A DNA stretch of 41,632 nt from Candidatus Woodwardiibium gallinarum (GTDB lineage: Bacteria; Bacillota; Clostridia; Oscillospirales; CAG-382), in assembly GCA_904419545.1 (NCBI GenBank), contig CAJFRY010000013.1, forward strand, positions 5,675 through 47,306, given 5' to 3'. Within the stretch, counting starts at the first letter, position 1. Every line of letters starts with the position of its first letter. The position numbers were made by a program, and so were the translations under genes. Under the pieces are notes generated by a model. The model saw only the letters and a list, made by a program, of their open reading frames with translations. It made no database searches and had not been told where the DNA came from. Below, in pieces: positions 1-6,689 of this stretch.

Positions 1-133
1 TTCGGCGCGGCAAACTCCGGGTCTTACGATTATGGCGCAGCCGCACAGAGCAGGCATAAAATCCGTATTCGTGCGGCGGCTATTCGAGTTTCCCACGCCT
101 TTCGGCGCGGAAAACTCCGGGTCTTACGATTAT
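1..133. repeat. 33-bp direct repeat, two copies 100 bp apart
   Basis: Bases 1-33 and 101-133 are the same 33-bp sequence with a single difference (C or A at the eleventh base). The period is exactly 100 bp. The window starts at the first base of one copy, so more copies may lie to the left. Between them, CCGCAC (41-46) and GTGCGG (71-76) could pair. The second copy ends about 30 bases before the ribosome binding site of the first gene. The role is unknown; an intergenic repeat family or duplicated leader is possible. Confidence 0.75.
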
Positions 134-176
134 AAAAAGGTTCAAATGAGTCAAGTGATTTTTAGGAGATGTTTTT

Positions 177-1214
177 GTGGCAGACAACGGAAAAAAGCTG
201 GGATTCGGCATCATCGGCTGCGGCGTAATTGCGGATTTTCACGCCAACGCTCTGTTTGAGCTGTCCGGCGACGCCGATCTTTTGGGCGTAGCCGACGTCA
301 ACTATGACGCGGCGGAAAAATTCGCCAACCGGCACCGCATCCGTCCCTATCCCGACGTTCCCGCGCTGCTGGCGGATAAAGCAGTCGACGTCGTCTGCAT
401 CTGCACGCCGAGCGGCTATCACGCAGACGTGGTCAGGCAGGCAGCAGAGGCGGGCAAACACATTGTGGTAGAAAAGCCGATGGCGATCACCAAGGCTCAG
501 CTCGATGACATCGTCGCCTGCTGCGAAACGAATGGCGTAATGCTGACCTCGATTGCACAGTCACGCTTCTCGCGCAGCGTGGTGCGGACAAAGAATGCCG
601 TCGACGAGGGACTGCTCGGCCGCATCGTAACGGCAGACATCTATATGAAGTACTTCCGCTCGCAGGAATATTACGACAGCGGAAGCTGGCGGGGCACCAA
701 GCGGCTCGACGGCGGCGGCGCGCTGATGAACCAGGGCATCCACGGCGTCGATTTGCTGCTCCATCTCGCCGGTCCGGTTTCCCGCGTATACGCACGGGCC
801 AAAACGCTGGCCCGCAAAATCGAGGTGGAGGACACGCTCAGCGCGGTGGTCGACTTTGAAAGCGGCGCCATCGGCGTGATTCAGGCGACAACCTCGGTCT
901 ATCCCGGCTATCCGCGCCGGCTGGAGATCAACGGCGAAAAAGGCTCGATCGCGCTGGAGGAAAATTCCATTGCCAAGTGGGACATTTATTCCGGCAGCCA
1001 TGAGGACATCGTCGTGCAGCCCGCCGCGTTCAGTTCGGCCTCCACGCCGACGGCCATCTCGCTCGACGGACACACGCGGCAAATTGCAGATATGATCCGC
1101 GCAGTCAAAACCGGTACCCGACCCACCATCGACGTTTATGAAGGGCGCAAGCCGGTCGACCTGATCCTCGCCATCTACCGTTCGGCCGAAGAGGGCCGTC
1201 CGATCGATCTGTAA
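177..1214 (+). CDS. Gfo/Idh/MocA family NAD(P)-dependent oxidoreductase
   Basis: This 345-residue protein has the two-domain plan of the Gfo/Idh/MocA family, which oxidises or reduces hydroxyls of sugars, inositols and related compounds with NAD(P). The N-terminal Rossmann fold begins with GIIGCG at residues 11-16. The family signature EKP is at residues 99-101, where Lys100 is the expected catalytic lysine. A glycine-rich stretch with an N-Q-G-x-H-x-x-D pattern near residues 181-191 fits the substrate-binding domain. Length is typical. The start is GTG at 177, with AGGAG at 164-168 eight bases upstream. It has no obvious operon partner, since the next gene has its own promoter. The substrate cannot be read from the sequence; family assignment is confident. 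Confidence 0.9.
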   Translation: MADNGKKLGFGIIGCGVIADFHANALFELSGDADLLGVADVNYDAAEKFANRHRIRPYPDVPALLADKAVDVVCICTPSGYHADVVRQAAEAGKHIVVEKPMAITKAQLDDIVACCETNGVMLTSIAQSRFSRSVVRTKNAVDEGLLGRIVTADIYMKYFRSQEYYDSGSWRGTKRLDGGGALMNQGIHGVDLLLHLAGPVSRVYARAKTLARKIEVEDTLSAVVDFESGAIGVIQATTSVYPGYPRRLEINGEKGSIALEENSIAKWDIYSGSHEDIVVQPAAFSSASTPTAISLDGHTRQIADMIRAVKTGTRPTIDVYEGRKPVDLILAIYRSAEEGRPIDL

Positions 1215-1268
1215 AGTTGCGAAATACCCATACACAAAGCGCTGCGGAAGAACAGGCAGGGATTCATA

Positions 1269-1297
1269 TTGACATCCCCTATCGATCATGCTAAAAT
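1269..1297 (+). promoter_or_regulatory. Sigma-A type promoter for the 168-aa gene
   Basis: TTGACA at 1269-1274 and TAAAAT at 1292-1297 are separated by 17 bases. The -10 box lies about 30 bases before the start at 1327, so the leader is short. Confidence 0.7.
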
Positions 1298-1326
1298 GAA
1301 AAGAAAAAGGAAGAGGGAGTCGGGCG

Positions 1327-1833
1327 ATGCCCTTTTGTGCATACGGTAAGATTTACTATGATCCTCGGGAGACGTCTTACGGCTATATGGAAGAATTGGC
1401 CTTTGCTATGCAGCGGGCGGCCAATGACGCGCGCATCGGCATCAACATCCAGCAGAACATTTCGGAGGACGCCAAACGACGCTGCGAACTGCAGCGAATC
1501 GAACGGCGGCTCTGCTTTGAACTGACAGATTCACCGCTGGACGAAAGCGCGGCCTATCTCTTTCGTCCCAACGGCAGCCGCGAGGAACTGCCCGCCTATA
1601 AGGTGGTGCGGAATGAGGATTTTGCCTACCGTATGGCGCGGGTACAGACGCTGCTTTCCAAGTTTCTGCTTCTGCAAAGCGTCGATCACATCGTGCTGTA
1701 CGTCAACCCCGCTTACGGCGTGCGCGAGCAGCAATGCGCAATCAAAGCCGATACGTTTTCCAAAACGGTCGTCGATTTTTACGGCCGCAGCGGCGTCGGC
1801 ACGCCGTCGCTGGTACTGACAATCACGGCATAA
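1327..1833 (+). CDS. Hypothetical protein, 168 aa
   Basis: I do not recognise this protein. It has 168 residues and no signal peptide or membrane segment, so it is probably cytoplasmic. The middle is rich in charged residues (an Arg/Glu-rich helix near residues 45-62), and the C-terminal half has alternating hydrophobic strands. The start ATG at 1327 is preceded by a GAGGGAG-like site about 8 bases upstream and by its own good promoter, which supports a real gene. It lies alone between the oxidoreductase and the sigma factor. No catalytic motif is visible. Confidence 0.7.
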   Translation: MPFCAYGKIYYDPRETSYGYMEELAFAMQRAANDARIGINIQQNISEDAKRRCELQRIERRLCFELTDSPLDESAAYLFRPNGSREELPAYKVVRNEDFAYRMARVQTLLSKFLLLQSVDHIVLYVNPAYGVREQQCAIKADTFSKTVVDFYGRSGVGTPSLVLTITA

Positions 1834-1895
1834 GCGCAGTTTTTCATAAAAGTCCTGCGAAGCCGGCGGCAATTTGCCTTTTGAATACAAAAAAC

Positions 1896-1935
1896 GTAAA
1901 ATCCGATTGTCTGTTATGGATGACCGGATTTTTAC
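1896..1935 (+). terminator. Weak hairpin after the 168-aa gene
   Basis: GTAAAATCCG at 1896-1905 can pair with CGGATTTTTAC at 1925-1935 with one bulged T. The stem is AT-rich and the tail (ATTTC) is not a clean U-run, so terminator function is doubtful. It lies in the 224-base gap before the sigma factor gene, where I see no other gene. Confidence 0.3.
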
Positions 1936-2057
1936 ATTTCCCCGCCTGTCGGCAAAACACCGAAAAAATCGGAAACGGATAAGGAATTTACACATCGTCA
2001 TTCGTATAAAACATGAAGAGGTATCCGACGGTCCTCTTTCGGTCAGGAGGGATCCCA

Positions 2058-2609
2058 ATGGATAACGGCGCCTGTAGCTACCGCCGTTTTCTTGACGGTG
2101 ACGAAAGCGCCTTTGATGAAATTATGAAGGAGCTTTTTGACGGTCTTGTTTTTTTCATCAATCGGTATGTATATGACATACACACCGCCGAAGACCTTGC
2201 AATAGACGTCTTTTCGGAGCTGATCGTGCATCGGCGGCGCTACAATTTCAGGGTCTCGATGAAGACCTATTTGTTTATGCTCGGGCGCAGCCGCGCGCTT
2301 GACCATATCCGGCGCCGCAAGGTCATTCCCTTTGTGGAGCTGTCGCAGGCGGACGGCCTGACGGATGAGCGGGATACGCCGGAGGACGCCTTTCTGGCCG
2401 ATGAACGCAAGCGGTCCGTCAACACAGCGCTCTCCCGACTGCCCGACGAAATGCGAATTGCCGTACATCTCGTCTATTTTGAGGAAATGAGCTACGAGGA
2501 AGCCGCAAGGATCATGAAGAAAAACCGCAAACAGGTGGATAATCTTCTGTATCGAGCAAAAAAAGAGCTGCGCATCCTGCTCGGAAAGGACGGTGAATGG
2601 CTGCTGTGA
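2058..2609 (+). CDS. ECF-type RNA polymerase sigma factor
   Basis: This is a 183-residue group IV (ECF) sigma factor that would direct RNA polymerase to a small stress or surface regulon. Sigma region 2 covers about residues 10-85, with the D-x-x-E-D-L-A-x-D-V-F core. Region 4 covers about residues 125-180, with E-x-M-S-Y-E-E-A-A-R helix-turn-helix character. I placed the start at 2058 because AGGAGG sits at 2045-2050, seven bases upstream; an in-frame ATG at 2013 lacks such a site. Its last 13 bases overlap the next gene, which is typical of a sigma/anti-sigma pair. Family assignment is strong; the regulon is unknown. Confidence 0.88.
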   Translation: MDNGACSYRRFLDGDESAFDEIMKELFDGLVFFINRYVYDIHTAEDLAIDVFSELIVHRRRYNFRVSMKTYLFMLGRSRALDHIRRRKVIPFVELSQADGLTDERDTPEDAFLADERKRSVNTALSRLPDEMRIAVHLVYFEEMSYEEAARIMKKNRKQVDNLLYRAKKELRILLGKDGEWLL

Positions 2610-3187
2610 GGAGCTTTGAGGAACGCAAAGCAGAGATTTTCCGCCGCAGCGAGGAAAAGCTGAAAAAACGCAGGCGGACGAGGAACCGGGCTTTTGCCTG
2701 CTGTATCTCCGCCGTGTTCTGCGCTGCCGTCTGCACCGTCATACTGCTGCAGCAAGCAGAGACGCTTCCCGACACATATGGGGAGACAGCAGAGACGTCA
2801 TATTGGACGAACGGGAATGCTTGGAATGCAGAGTCCCATTCTGCGACGTTTGTCAAAGCAGAGGTTCTGCTGAAAAGCGGGGAAGGCGAAATTCTTCAGA
2901 CAATCACCGAGCCAGACGCGCTGAACCGCATCGCATCCCTGCTTGAAGTTTTTCGGAACGGAACAGACAGCGAAACGGCGGAAAACGAAAGCACGGACAC
3001 AGCCTCGGAGACAGCGCCCGGAGGCGCGGAGGAATCCTGCATACTTACCCTGACGGCTGCCGACGGAAGCACCGCTGAGTTCGTCCTGCAAGACGGGATC
3101 CTGCGGGAAACGGCAACCGGCCGCGAGTGGAGGCCGGACGATGAACAGCTCGGGGAACTGAAGGAAGCGCTTCGTCTGCCCGCCTGA
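2597..3187 (+). CDS. Single-pass membrane protein, candidate anti-sigma factor
   Basis: This 196-residue protein has a basic, charged N-terminal segment of about 30 residues (many Arg and Lys), one membrane helix at about residues 31-51, and an extracytoplasmic domain with an acidic, Ser/Thr/Glu-rich linker (about residues 115-145). That topology, and a 13-base overlap with the ECF sigma gene, fit an anti-sigma factor holding the sigma factor at the membrane. I see no zinc-binding H-x3-C-x2-C motif, so it is not a standard ZAS-type anti-sigma factor. A GGAAAGGA stretch lies just before the ATG. The role is inferred mainly from gene order. Confidence 0.65.
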   Translation: MAAVRSFEERKAEIFRRSEEKLKKRRRTRNRAFACCISAVFCAAVCTVILLQQAETLPDTYGETAETSYWTNGNAWNAESHSATFVKAEVLLKSGEGEILQTITEPDALNRIASLLEVFRNGTDSETAENESTDTASETAPGGAEESCILTLTAADGSTAEFVLQDGILRETATGREWRPDDEQLGELKEALRLPA

Positions 3188-3232
3188 TGTACGGCGAATA
3201 CAAACGAAGCAGAGTTCAGAAAGGAGTTTGCA

Positions 3233-3547
3233 TTGAAACTGCGGATGCTTTGGCACTTGGTTGATTGTGCCTTTCCCTTGCCGGCTGCGGCGCACTCCTG
3301 CCGTCGAGCCGAAGCGGAACCGGCCGTGCTGACCGCATCCGCGCTGACGCTGAAAAGCGGCGGCCGGATTTACGAAGTCACGGCTGAATGGAGGACGCCC
3401 GCATTTGAAGGCACCGCCGCATTTTCATATAACCTTTCATCCCGAAGTCTGACTCCCACGAAACCATATACGAACAAGGAGGCCGAATGCAAATCATGGA
3501 AACCAAACAAACAACGAAAATGCGTATTGCAACCGGTCTGCTGCTGA
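3233..3547 (+). pseudogene. Probable frameshifted small lipoprotein remnant
   Basis: A TTG codon at 3233 follows a good AAAGGAG site (3223-3229), and an open frame runs to 3547, overlapping the serpin start. The frame reads through a region with no proper signal peptide. However, another frame over about 3268-3320 encodes a clean lipobox, L-S-L-A-G-C-G, followed by a Ser-rich linker; upstream in that frame is a stop. The best reading is a small lipoprotein gene whose frame has shifted at least twice. The 3' part resembles a short secreted domain. It could instead be a sequencing error or chance. Confidence 0.35.
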
Positions 3548-4767
3548 TCTGCGTCCTTGCCGCCGCCCTGTCCGGCTGCAACACGCAGATTCAGGCAGCG
3601 GATCTGATGGCAGGCGTGAGCGCCAACACGACCGCCGGTAAAGCTGCGGACGACGCCTTTATCCGCGCGCAGGCCGATCTGTCGGCTGCGCTGTTCCGTG
3701 CGGCCGCTGCGGAAAGCCGCGGCGAAAGCCTGCTGATTTCCCCGCTTTCCATCCAGCTTGCGCTGGCGATGACCGCCAACGGAGCAGACGGGCAGACACT
3801 CGCGGAGATGGAAACGCTGCTCGGCAGCGGGATCCCGCTCGACGGGCTGAACGAATATTACCGCGCCTGTGCGGACGCTCTCCCATCCGCAGACGGCTAT
3901 CAGCTGCACATCGCAAATTCCATCTGGTTCCGCGACCAACAGGGGCTGACCGTTGAAAAGGACTTTTTGCAGCGCAACGCCGATTACTACGGCGCGCAGG
4001 CGTACAAAGCGCCATTTGACGGACAGACGCTCAAGGACATCAACAACTGGGTCAAACAGAACACCAACGGCATGATCGACCGGATACTCGACGAGATCAG
4101 CGCTGAAACGAAGCTGTACCTCATCAACGCGCTGACCTTCGACGCCGAGTGGGCTGTCGCCTATGAGGAATCGGATATCCGCGACGGCGCCTTCACCTCG
4201 TACGGCGGCGAGAAGCGGACCGTGGAAATGATGCACTCCGAAGAAAGCAAATATTTCAGCGGCGACTCTGCCGTCGGCTTTCTCAAGGACTACAAGGACA
4301 GCAAATATGCGTTTGCAGCACTGCTGCCGGACGCGGACGTCGATCTTTACGCATATATCGATTCGCTCACCGGCGAAAAGCTGCTGCAAACGCTCGGCAG
4401 CTTCAAAAGCGGCTCCGTTGCGGTGACGATGCCCAAATTCAGCTATGACGATGAACTGCGTCTGAACGGGCTTCTCGAAAATCTCGGGATGCCGACGGCG
4501 TTCGACAACGGCAAAGCCGATTTTACCAGGATGGCGTCCTGCGCGGACGGCAACCTTTTCATCGGCGACATTCTGCACAAGACCTTCATTTCGGTAGACG
4601 AACGGGGCACCAGAGCCGGCGCAGCCACGGCCGTCGCAATGAACAGCGAGAGCATTTCCGTTCCGGAGCTGACGGTCACGCTCGACCGTCCGTTCGTATT
4701 TATGATCCTCGACAACACCAACGGACTGCCGATCTTTATCGGCGCCGTGACAGACATTCAGGCATAG
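3487..4767 (+). CDS. Serpin-family protease inhibitor, lipoprotein
   Basis: This 426-residue serpin traps serine or cysteine proteases by cleavage of its reactive-centre loop. The N-terminus carries a lipoprotein signal ending L-S-G-C, with Cys31 (Cys28 if the ATG at 3496 is used), so it should be anchored outside the cytoplasmic membrane. The serpin core begins near residue 57 with the I-S-P-L-S-I-Q-L-A-L block near residue 83. The hinge G-T-R-A-G-A-A-T-A lies at residues 374-382, and small residues there mean it should be inhibitory. Counting 17 residues from the hinge Glu puts P1 near Glu388, but the loop is longer than in alpha-1-antitrypsin, so P1 is uncertain. The C-terminal signature RPFVF is at about 401-405. 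AAGGAGG at 3476-3482 precedes the start. A strong hairpin follows. Natural targets are unknown. Confidence 0.92.
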   Translation: MQIMETKQTTKMRIATGLLLICVLAAALSGCNTQIQAADLMAGVSANTTAGKAADDAFIRAQADLSAALFRAAAAESRGESLLISPLSIQLALAMTANGADGQTLAEMETLLGSGIPLDGLNEYYRACADALPSADGYQLHIANSIWFRDQQGLTVEKDFLQRNADYYGAQAYKAPFDGQTLKDINNWVKQNTNGMIDRILDEISAETKLYLINALTFDAEWAVAYEESDIRDGAFTSYGGEKRTVEMMHSEESKYFSGDSAVGFLKDYKDSKYAFAALLPDADVDLYAYIDSLTGEKLLQTLGSFKSGSVAVTMPKFSYDDELRLNGLLENLGMPTAFDNGKADFTRMASCADGNLFIGDILHKTFISVDERGTRAGAATAVAMNSESISVPELTVTLDRPFVFMILDNTNGLPIFIGAVTDIQA

Positions 4768-4774
4768 GTACTCC

Positions 4775-4811
4775 GGCCGGACGCGCCGCAGAGCGGGCGC
4801 GTCCGGCCTTT
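4775..4811 (+). terminator. Intrinsic terminator after the serpin gene
   Basis: A perfect 13-bp stem pairs 4775-4787 with 4796-4808 around an 8-base loop. It is followed by TTTCGGCTT, a poor U-run, so termination may be partial. It lies 8 bases after the serpin stop codon. Confidence 0.65.
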
Positions 4812-4875
4812 CGGCTTACGGCCGACGAAATATTTTCCATTGCCGCGCCAACAAATCCGCTTTTTCCGCGATTTG

Positions 4876-4881
4876 TATAAT
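4876..4881 (+). promoter_or_regulatory. TATAAT -10 box of the sigma-fusion gene
   Basis: A consensus TATAAT at 4876-4881 overlaps the upstream in-frame ATG at 4880. Transcription would therefore start near 4888, which supports the downstream start at 4910 with its AAAGGAG at 4894-4900. No convincing -35 box sits 17 bases upstream, which may mean the promoter needs an activator. Confidence 0.5.
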
Positions 4882-4909
4882 GAAACCAAGCCCAAAGGAG
4901 ACACGCGCC

Positions 4910-6499
4910 ATGCAGCGGGACACGCTCATCGAACGCTACGCGAAAAAGGTTTTCGGCTTTGCCGTCCGAAAATCGAACAGCCGGCAGGACGCCGAGGACC
5001 TGTCGCAGTCCATCCTCACCGCGCTCTGCGAGACAGACTGGGAAAAGAAGGCGATTGCAGACATGGACGGCTACATCTACCGTATCTGTCTGAACACCTA
5101 CTACACCCGGCTGCGCAAAGCGGCGCGGTACTGGGAATGCGTGGACTACGACGCACTTCCCGAGCAGGCGGACGGAAGCAAGACACCCGAGGAAGCGCTG
5201 CTGCACCGCGAGGACCTTCAAAAGCTGCGCCGCGAGGTGATGCGGCTGTGCAGACTCCGCCGCGAAGCGATTGTGCTGTTCTATTACGAGCACAAAAGCG
5301 GCCGCGAGATCGCAGAGCGGCTCGGCGTTCCCGAAAGCACGCTGCGCTGGCATTTGGGCGAGGCCAAACATCGTTTGAAGGAGCGAATGGATATGACCGA
5401 CAAATTTTACGAGCCGGTGCGGCTGCAGGTGTACATCTGCGGCAGCGCGACCTCTCCCGACCTGAACGGACTGCGCAGTGACCTGCTGACACAGAACATC
5501 TGCATCGCCTGTGCCGAGCGCCCGAAGCGCGTCGAAGAGATCGCCGAGCAGCTCGGGACAGCCGCCGCTTTTATCGAAGAACGGCTGCCGGCGCTGGTCT
5601 GGATGGGATATCTCGTCCAAGCGGGTGGAAAATACCGAACCACCTTCTTCATCCGCGACGCGTCGTTCATCACCGCGGAGAAAGCGTTTGAAAAAAAACT
5701 GCTCACCCCGGCCGCCAAGGCACTGGGCCGCGAGGTACGGCGAATCCTGCCCAAGGTGCGCGAAATCGGCTTCGAGGGCTGCGGACTGGACGAGGCGCTG
5801 CTGCTTTGGGATATCGCCGCCATTGCAGCGCACACGTATATGAACGCGTTTGCAAATCAGCCGAACGCCGAACCGCCGGTCCGCGGCGACGGCAGCCGCC
5901 ACTGGGTACTGGCGAGCTGGTCGGACGAGGATGTAATCCGCCGGGGCAATCTATCGCCGGAGGAACGCGAATACCTCCGCTGTTCGGGCGGGCAGGCGGG
6001 CAAGCACAACGGCGACGGAAGGACGACCTTGCAGCAGTTCGACCCGCCGTTGGTGACGGATGACCGACGGTTCGCCGGCGTCGACCGTATACGCGCGCTG
6101 CGCCGGCTTCACGAGCTGTGCCGCAGCAATCTTACGCCGAACGATTACGAGCGCGAGATGATCGCCGATCTTGCCGCCGATGGGTATGCCGTCGTCAAAG
6201 ACGGGAAACCGAACCTGACTATCCCATACTTCACCGCTGCAAAACACAAAGCCTTTTTAGCGCTGTTGGAAAGTGAAGTCCTGCCCGCTGTCGCAGAAAC
6301 CGCCGGCAACGACCCGGCCGGCGCACACCGCGCGTTCATCGGCAGCCTGCTTCCCGATTCGGTGACCGGCGGCGAGCGCGAATTCCTCCTTTCACGCTTC
6401 TACGAGCCGAACGCAATGCTTTATCTCGCCGGCCTGCCCTCCCTTACGGACGCGCAGAAACGCGTCTGCTGCACTGTGGCTTTTGAGCGGAGCGAATAA
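4910..6499 (+). CDS. ECF-type sigma factor fused to a long C-terminal region
   Basis: This 529-residue protein starts like an ECF sigma factor: region 2 at about residues 5-75 (with R-Q-D-A-E-D-L-S-Q-S-I) and region 4 at about 100-160 (with G-R-E-I-A-E-R-L-G-V-P-E-S-T-L). After it come some 370 extra residues. The first part, about 190-250, looks like a winged helix-turn-helix (V-E-E-I-A-E-Q-L-G followed by a wing-like strand). The rest is mostly helical and unrecognised. No membrane segment is seen. The extension may replace an anti-sigma factor as built-in sensor. The start at 4910 is chosen on its AAAGGAG site. It ends at a bidirectional terminator facing the subtilase. The sigma-like part is confident; what the extension does is unknown. 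Confidence 0.8.
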   Translation: MQRDTLIERYAKKVFGFAVRKSNSRQDAEDLSQSILTALCETDWEKKAIADMDGYIYRICLNTYYTRLRKAARYWECVDYDALPEQADGSKTPEEALLHREDLQKLRREVMRLCRLRREAIVLFYYEHKSGREIAERLGVPESTLRWHLGEAKHRLKERMDMTDKFYEPVRLQVYICGSATSPDLNGLRSDLLTQNICIACAERPKRVEEIAEQLGTAAAFIEERLPALVWMGYLVQAGGKYRTTFFIRDASFITAEKAFEKKLLTPAAKALGREVRRILPKVREIGFEGCGLDEALLLWDIAAIAAHTYMNAFANQPNAEPPVRGDGSRHWVLASWSDEDVIRRGNLSPEEREYLRCSGGQAGKHNGDGRTTLQQFDPPLVTDDRRFAGVDRIRALRRLHELCRSNLTPNDYEREMIADLAADGYAVVKDGKPNLTIPYFTAAKHKAFLALLESEVLPAVAETAGNDPAGAHRAFIGSLLPDSVTGGEREFLLSRFYEPNAMLYLAGLPSLTDAQKRVCCTVAFERSE

Positions 6500-6555
6500 A
6501 CGGGAGCGCACAGGCTGCCGCCCCGACAGGCCGCTTCCGAGAAGCGCCATATGCA

Positions 6556-6594
6556 GAAAAAAGAGAAGCCGGAAATGCTCCGGCTTCTCTTTTT
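6556..6594. terminator. Bidirectional intrinsic terminator
   Basis: The 12-bp stem 6562-6573 / 6579-6590 closes a 5-base loop, with an A-run on the left and a T-run on the right. It can stop transcription of the sigma-fusion gene on the plus strand and of the convergent subtilase gene on the minus strand. Confidence 0.9.
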
Positions 6595-6689
6595 ACATTT
6601 TATCCATCAACCGCTGCTTATACTTCAATGCAATATCTGTTCCACCAAAACCCGAGGGATTTGCCGAACAGCCGCATCAGGCAACCGTA

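Noticed and set aside
1960..2010. ECF-type autoregulatory promoter (GGAAAC ... CGTC) before the sigma factor gene
   Set aside because: GGAAAC at about 1971 and CGTC at about 1996 have 19 bases between them, longer than usual, so I could not support it.
4880..4909. Upstream ATG of the sigma-fusion gene
   Set aside because: It lies in the TATAAT box and lacks a ribosome site; the ATG at 4910 has one.
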